Positions 24,180-27,001 of a DNA stretch of 27,001 bases are shown in pieces. This DNA comes from an uncultured Gemmatimonadota bacterium (GTDB lineage: Bacteria > Gemmatimonadota > Gemmatimonadetes > Gemmatimonadales > GWC2-71-9). The stretch is taken from assembly GCA_946479825.1 (NCBI GenBank), contig CAMLHU010000002.1, positions 1 to 27,001 of the forward strand. The letters run 5' to 3'. A program made the position numbers and the translations under genes. Within the stretch, counting starts at the first letter, position 1, and each line of letters opens with the position of its first letter. A model generated the notes under the pieces. That model searched no databases. It was given only the letters and a program-made list of their open reading frames with translations, and was not told the origin of the DNA.

Positions 24180-24719
24180 ATGAAGCGCTGGTTCCTCCCC
24201 CTCGCCGCCGTCGTGGCACTGGCGGCGTACGCGCCCACCGCGGTGCGCCCGGTCCATCGCGCACCCGCCGCGCTCGATGACGCGACCATCGTCGCTATCT
24301 TTGATGCCGCCAACACGGCCGACATCGAGACCGGTGACCTCGCCGCCAAGATGGGCCACGACAAGCGGGTCCGCGCCCTCGGCGCGCAGTTCGCCCACGA
24401 CCACGCCACCGTCCGCCAGCAGGGACGGGATCTCGCCAAGAAGCTCGGCGTCACCCCGACGCCGCCGGCCGGTGACAAGAGCGCGGCCGACCAGGCCGCG
24501 GTGATGAAGCTGCTCCGGAGCAAGAAGGGCGCGGAGTTCGACAAGGCGTACCTGCAGCACGAGGTCGAATTCCATGCGGCCGTCATCGATGCGGTCACCA
24601 AGACGCTCCTTCCGGCGATCCAGAACGCCGAACTCAAGGCGTTCGTGGAGCGGGTGGCACCCGCGTTCCAGGGGCACATGATCGCCGCACAGCAGCTGCA
24701 GAAGGACCTGGGATACTGA
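24180..24719 (+). CDS. Exported DUF4142 protein (ferritin-like four-helix bundle)
   Basis: A 179-residue periplasmic or secreted protein. Start ATG 24180 is supported by GGAGG eight bases upstream. The signal peptide is MKRWFLPLAAVVALAAYAPTAVRP. The DUF4142 pattern is clear. IVAIFDAANTADIETGDLAAKMGHDKRVRALGAQFAHDHATVRQQ has conserved Glu and His positions. A KKLGVTPTPP turn follows, then EFDKAYLQHEVEFHAAVIDAVTKTLLPAIQNAELKAFVERVAPAFQGHMIAAQQLQKDLG. The four-helix bundle with repeated His/Glu resembles ferritin-like and DUF305-like folds, but no function is established for the family. It is divergent from the SufR-like regulator across the inverted repeat and precedes the Rieske reductase gene. 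Confidence 0.9.
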   Translation: MKRWFLPLAAVVALAAYAPTAVRPVHRAPAALDDATIVAIFDAANTADIETGDLAAKMGHDKRVRALGAQFAHDHATVRQQGRDLAKKLGVTPTPPAGDKSAADQAAVMKLLRSKKGAEFDKAYLQHEVEFHAAVIDAVTKTLLPAIQNAELKAFVERVAPAFQGHMIAAQQLQKDLGY

Positions 24720-24727
24720 GTTCAGCC

Positions 24728-24754
24728 GGCCCCGCGGCGTCCCGCCGCGGGGCC
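24728..24754 (+). terminator. Strong hairpin after the DUF4142 gene
   Basis: GGCCCCGCGGCG (24728-24739) pairs perfectly over 12 bp with CGCCGCGGGGCC (24743-24754) around a 3-base loop, nine bases after the stop. There is no T-tract. It may terminate or only attenuate read-through into the Rieske reductase gene 63 bases further on. Confidence 0.55.
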
Positions 24755-24816
24755 ACCCACCGGCCTCACCGGAGCACGGGCGACGTTCTCCGGCGGTGCC
24801 ACCCTCAGGACGGCCG

Positions 24817-26376
24817 ATGACCGATCACTCCACACCGCCCTCCGGGTCCGATCTCTCCGCCGGCGTGGCCCTGGCGGACATTCCCGACAACGGCACCCTG
24901 CAGGGCCACGTGGGCGACGAAGCGGTGCTGCTGTCGCGCTTCGGCCGGTCGGTGTACGCCATCGGCGCCACCTGCACCCACTACGGCGGACCGCTCGGCG
25001 AGGGGCTCGTCGTTGGCGAGACCGTACGCTGTCCCTGGCACCACGCCTGCTTCAGCCTGAAGACCGGCGAGGCGCTCGGCGCGCCCGCGCTCCGGCCGGT
25101 GGACCGCTGGGAGGTCGAGCTCCGTGGGGACCAGGTCCGCGTCACCCGAAAGGCGCCCGCGGCACCCGCCCGGCAGCGCCCGAAAGGCTCCGACCCGGCG
25201 TCCATCGTGGTCGTCGGTGGCGGAGCCACGGGCGCGGCGGCGGTCGAGGCGCTCCGGCGCGAGGGCTATGGGGGATCGGTCACCCTGCTGGAGGCGGGAC
25301 CCGACGGCCCGGTGGACCGGCCCAACCTGTCCAAGGACTATCTGGCCGGGACGGCGCCCGAGGAGTGGATCCCCCTGTTCGGCGACGACTGGTTCGAGGC
25401 GCAGCGGATCGGGCGTCGGCTCAACGCGCGGGTCGCCGCCGTCGATGCGAAGGCGCGGCACGTCGTCCTGGCCGACGGGTCGAAGGTCGCGTTCGACCGC
25501 CTGCTGATCGCCACCGGGGCCGAGCCGATCCGGCTCCCCGTTCCCGGGATCGACCTTCCGCACGTCCACACCCTCCGGAGTCTCGCCGACAGCCGCGCCA
25601 TCATCGCGACAGCAAAGTCGGCCCGGCGCGCCGTGATCATCGGCGCCGGCTTCATCGGGCTCGAAGCCGCCGCGGCCCTGCGCGCCCGCGGGCTCGAGGT
25701 CGCGGTCGTCGCCCCCGAGTCGCGCCCGCTCCAGCTCCAGCTTGGGAGCGAACTCGGTGGGTTCGTCCGCCAGATCCACGAGGATCACGGCGTGACGTTC
25801 CATCTGCGCGAAACGGTCCAGGCCGTGACCGCGACGGGCGTCCGGCTCGGGAGCGGTGCGGAGCTGCCCGCCGACCTCGTCATCGCGGGCGTGGGCGTAC
25901 GGCCGGCCGTCGCGCTCGCGCAGGCGGCGGGCCTCACGGTGGACAACGGCATCGTCGTCAACGAGCAGCTCGAGACCAGCGCCCCGGGGATCTTCGCGGC
26001 CGGCGACGTCGCCCGCTGGCCCGATCCCCGCTCAGGCGAGCGGGTGCGCATCGAGCACTGGGTGGTGGCGGAACGGATGGGCCAGACGGCCGCCCGCAAC
26101 CTCCTCGGGGCGGGCGAACGATTCACGGCCGTGCCGTTCTTCTGGAGCCAGCACTACGACGTGCCGATCGCGATGGTGGGGAATACGGCGGGGTGCGACC
26201 GGGTGGTGGTCCACGGCGACCCGGCCGGACGGGACTGCCTGGTGGCCTACTACCGGCGCGGGAAGGTGGCGGCCATCGCCACGATCTTCCGCGACGGCGA
26301 GAGCCTCGCCGCCGAGGCGGCGTTCGAACGGGGGGACGAGGCGGCGCTGGAGGCGCTGGCCGCCGGCACGCGCTAG
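24817..26376 (+). CDS. Rieske-domain FAD-dependent pyridine nucleotide oxidoreductase (AIFM3-like)
   Basis: A 519-residue cytosolic flavoprotein that would pass electrons from NAD(P)H through FAD to an Fe-S acceptor. Start ATG 24817 with AGGA six bases upstream; a GTG seven codons earlier lacks support. The N-terminal Rieske [2Fe-2S] domain (about 15-110) has Cys53-x-His55 and Cys72-Pro-Trp-His75. The reductase then has an FAD motif VVVGGGATGAAAVEALRREG, PNLSKDYLAG, an NAD(P) motif AVIIGAGFIGLEAAAALRARG and the second FAD motif GIFAAGDVARWP. The C-terminal domain (FFWSQHYDVPIAMVGNT) is typical of ferredoxin-reductase-type oxygenase partners. The domain order matches AIFM3/AIFL and bacterial homologues. 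The neighbouring SufR-like regulator hints at redox control. Native partner unknown. Confidence 0.93.
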   Translation: MTDHSTPPSGSDLSAGVALADIPDNGTLQGHVGDEAVLLSRFGRSVYAIGATCTHYGGPLGEGLVVGETVRCPWHHACFSLKTGEALGAPALRPVDRWEVELRGDQVRVTRKAPAAPARQRPKGSDPASIVVVGGGATGAAAVEALRREGYGGSVTLLEAGPDGPVDRPNLSKDYLAGTAPEEWIPLFGDDWFEAQRIGRRLNARVAAVDAKARHVVLADGSKVAFDRLLIATGAEPIRLPVPGIDLPHVHTLRSLADSRAIIATAKSARRAVIIGAGFIGLEAAAALRARGLEVAVVAPESRPLQLQLGSELGGFVRQIHEDHGVTFHLRETVQAVTATGVRLGSGAELPADLVIAGVGVRPAVALAQAAGLTVDNGIVVNEQLETSAPGIFAAGDVARWPDPRSGERVRIEHWVVAERMGQTAARNLLGAGERFTAVPFFWSQHYDVPIAMVGNTAGCDRVVVHGDPAGRDCLVAYYRRGKVAAIATIFRDGESLAAEAAFERGDEAALEALAAGTR

Positions 26377-26432
26377 GCGCCGGCACGGCCCGCGGACTAC
26401 CACCCCGCGCGTGGGCGGGCGACATTTGCCCT

Positions 26433-27001
26433 ATGCTGCTCGCCCTCGCGCTGCTCGCGCAGGATCCCCTCGCCGTCCGGGCCGACACCATCCAGGCCCG
26501 CCACGACGCCCTCCATTACGACATCGCCGTCGCCGTGAGCGACACTGGCCGCCGGATCGCCGCGGAGGTCACCACCCGCTGGGTCGATTGCTCGAACGCC
26601 GGGACCCCGCCGGCACCGGACTGCGGCTCCCCCGTCGGCCCCGGCGAGCTGCTGATGCGGATTACGCCCGGTCCGCCGACGCCTGCCGGAACGCAGCAGC
26701 AGCTCGGTTACTCCCTGATCACCCCGGCATCCGCATCCGGCGACCCCGGCATCGGTGTGCTCGCTACCGTCTTCAGCGATCGCATCATCCGGCTCGCCGA
26801 TCTCGCCGGCGAGCGACCGTCGTTGCTCATGGGGCGCGCCATCGCACACGAGATCGGCCACCTGCTGCTGGGCACCAACGAACACTCTGCTGCTGGTCTG
26901 ATGCGCGCGGTGTGGACGCCAGCCGACGTCCGGCGTCATCGTCGTGAGGACTGGATCTTCAGCGCCGCCGACGCCGCACGCCTTCGCAATTCCCGCATCA
27001 C
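26433..27001 (+). CDS. Exported HExxH metalloprotease with an M1-aminopeptidase-like N-terminus, 3' end cut off
   Basis: The frame from ATG 26433 is open through the window end (189 codons). The first ~50 residues (MLLALALLAQDPLAVRADT; ARHDALHYDIAVAVSDTGRR; IAAEVTTRW) read like the secretion signal and first strands of an M1 aminopeptidase. From about residue 47 the sequence changes to an exported zinc-protease type. This part has TRWVDCSNAGTPPAPDCGS, PGELLMRITPGPP, GIGVLATVFSDRI, then HEIGHLLLGTNEH (His139, Glu140, His143, with His151 or Glu150 as third ligand) and GLMRAVW. Codons in the second part are less GC-biased (GCA, TCT, GCT, TTG, CAT). No SD is seen. It may be a real fusion, a remodelled gene or an assembly join. 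The catalytic motif is intact. Confidence 0.7.
   Translation, partial: MLLALALLAQDPLAVRADTIQARHDALHYDIAVAVSDTGRRIAAEVTTRWVDCSNAGTPPAPDCGSPVGPGELLMRITPGPPTPAGTQQQLGYSLITPASASGDPGIGVLATVFSDRIIRLADLAGERPSLLMGRAIAHEIGHLLLGTNEHSAAGLMRAVWTPADVRRHRREDWIFSAADAARLRNSRI

Overview
The window is about 27 kb of very GC-rich bacterial chromosome with tightly packed genes. Exported proteins often have signal peptides ending near Ala-Gln. Secreted peptidases of families S9, M28 and an HExxH type are present, and many genes lack a clear Shine-Dalgarno (SD) sequence. This style suggests a Gemmatimonadota-like soil or aquatic bacterium. That is an inference from gene content, because no ribosomal marker is present.

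Layout. 1-2140: the 3' part of translational GTPase typA, a small extremely acidic protein, and tRNA-Ile(GAT) with its own promoter and a hairpin downstream. 2195-4790: three minus-strand genes (an unrecognised protein, an exported protein with two DTG aspartic-protease motifs, and a conserved hypothetical). 4865-9136: two large secreted peptidases (DPP-IV-like S9, then M28) ending in a strong terminator. 9241-14838: a seven-gene plus-strand run. The first five genes (CopC, Sco, PCuAC, CtaG, CopD) are copper-handling or cytochrome-oxidase copper-centre assembly proteins. They are followed by a Tet-type MFS transporter and a zinc alcohol dehydrogenase. The first six genes are linked by stop/start overlaps of 4 to 13 bases.

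14839-15106 is a hairpin-rich untranslated stretch running into polX, a PolX DNA polymerase with a PHP domain that appears to start at a TTG inside a stem. 16965-19448 (minus): Hsp20, a predicted beta-barrel protein behind a sigma70 promoter with a Fur-like dyad, and a PAP2 membrane phosphatase. 19665-23304: thiosulfate sulfurtransferase, SufE (minus), an ArsC-fold protein without the catalytic Cys, and an ABC-F ATPase. 23406-26376: a SufR-like four-Cys winged-helix regulator (minus), divergent from a DUF4142 protein and a Rieske/FAD reductase. A perfect 12-bp inverted repeat lies in the divergent promoter region. 26433-end: a partial gene that reads as an M1-aminopeptidase-like N-terminus joined to an unrelated HExxH protease.

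The clearest functional module is the copper/oxidase assembly operon. A second theme is sulfur, Fe-S and redox chemistry (sulfurtransferase, SufE, SufR-like regulator, Rieske reductase). The items most worth checking are the operator-like repeat, the chimeric last gene, the structured polX leader and the Fur-like dyad. I saw no CRISPR array, insertion sequence, integrase or phage gene.
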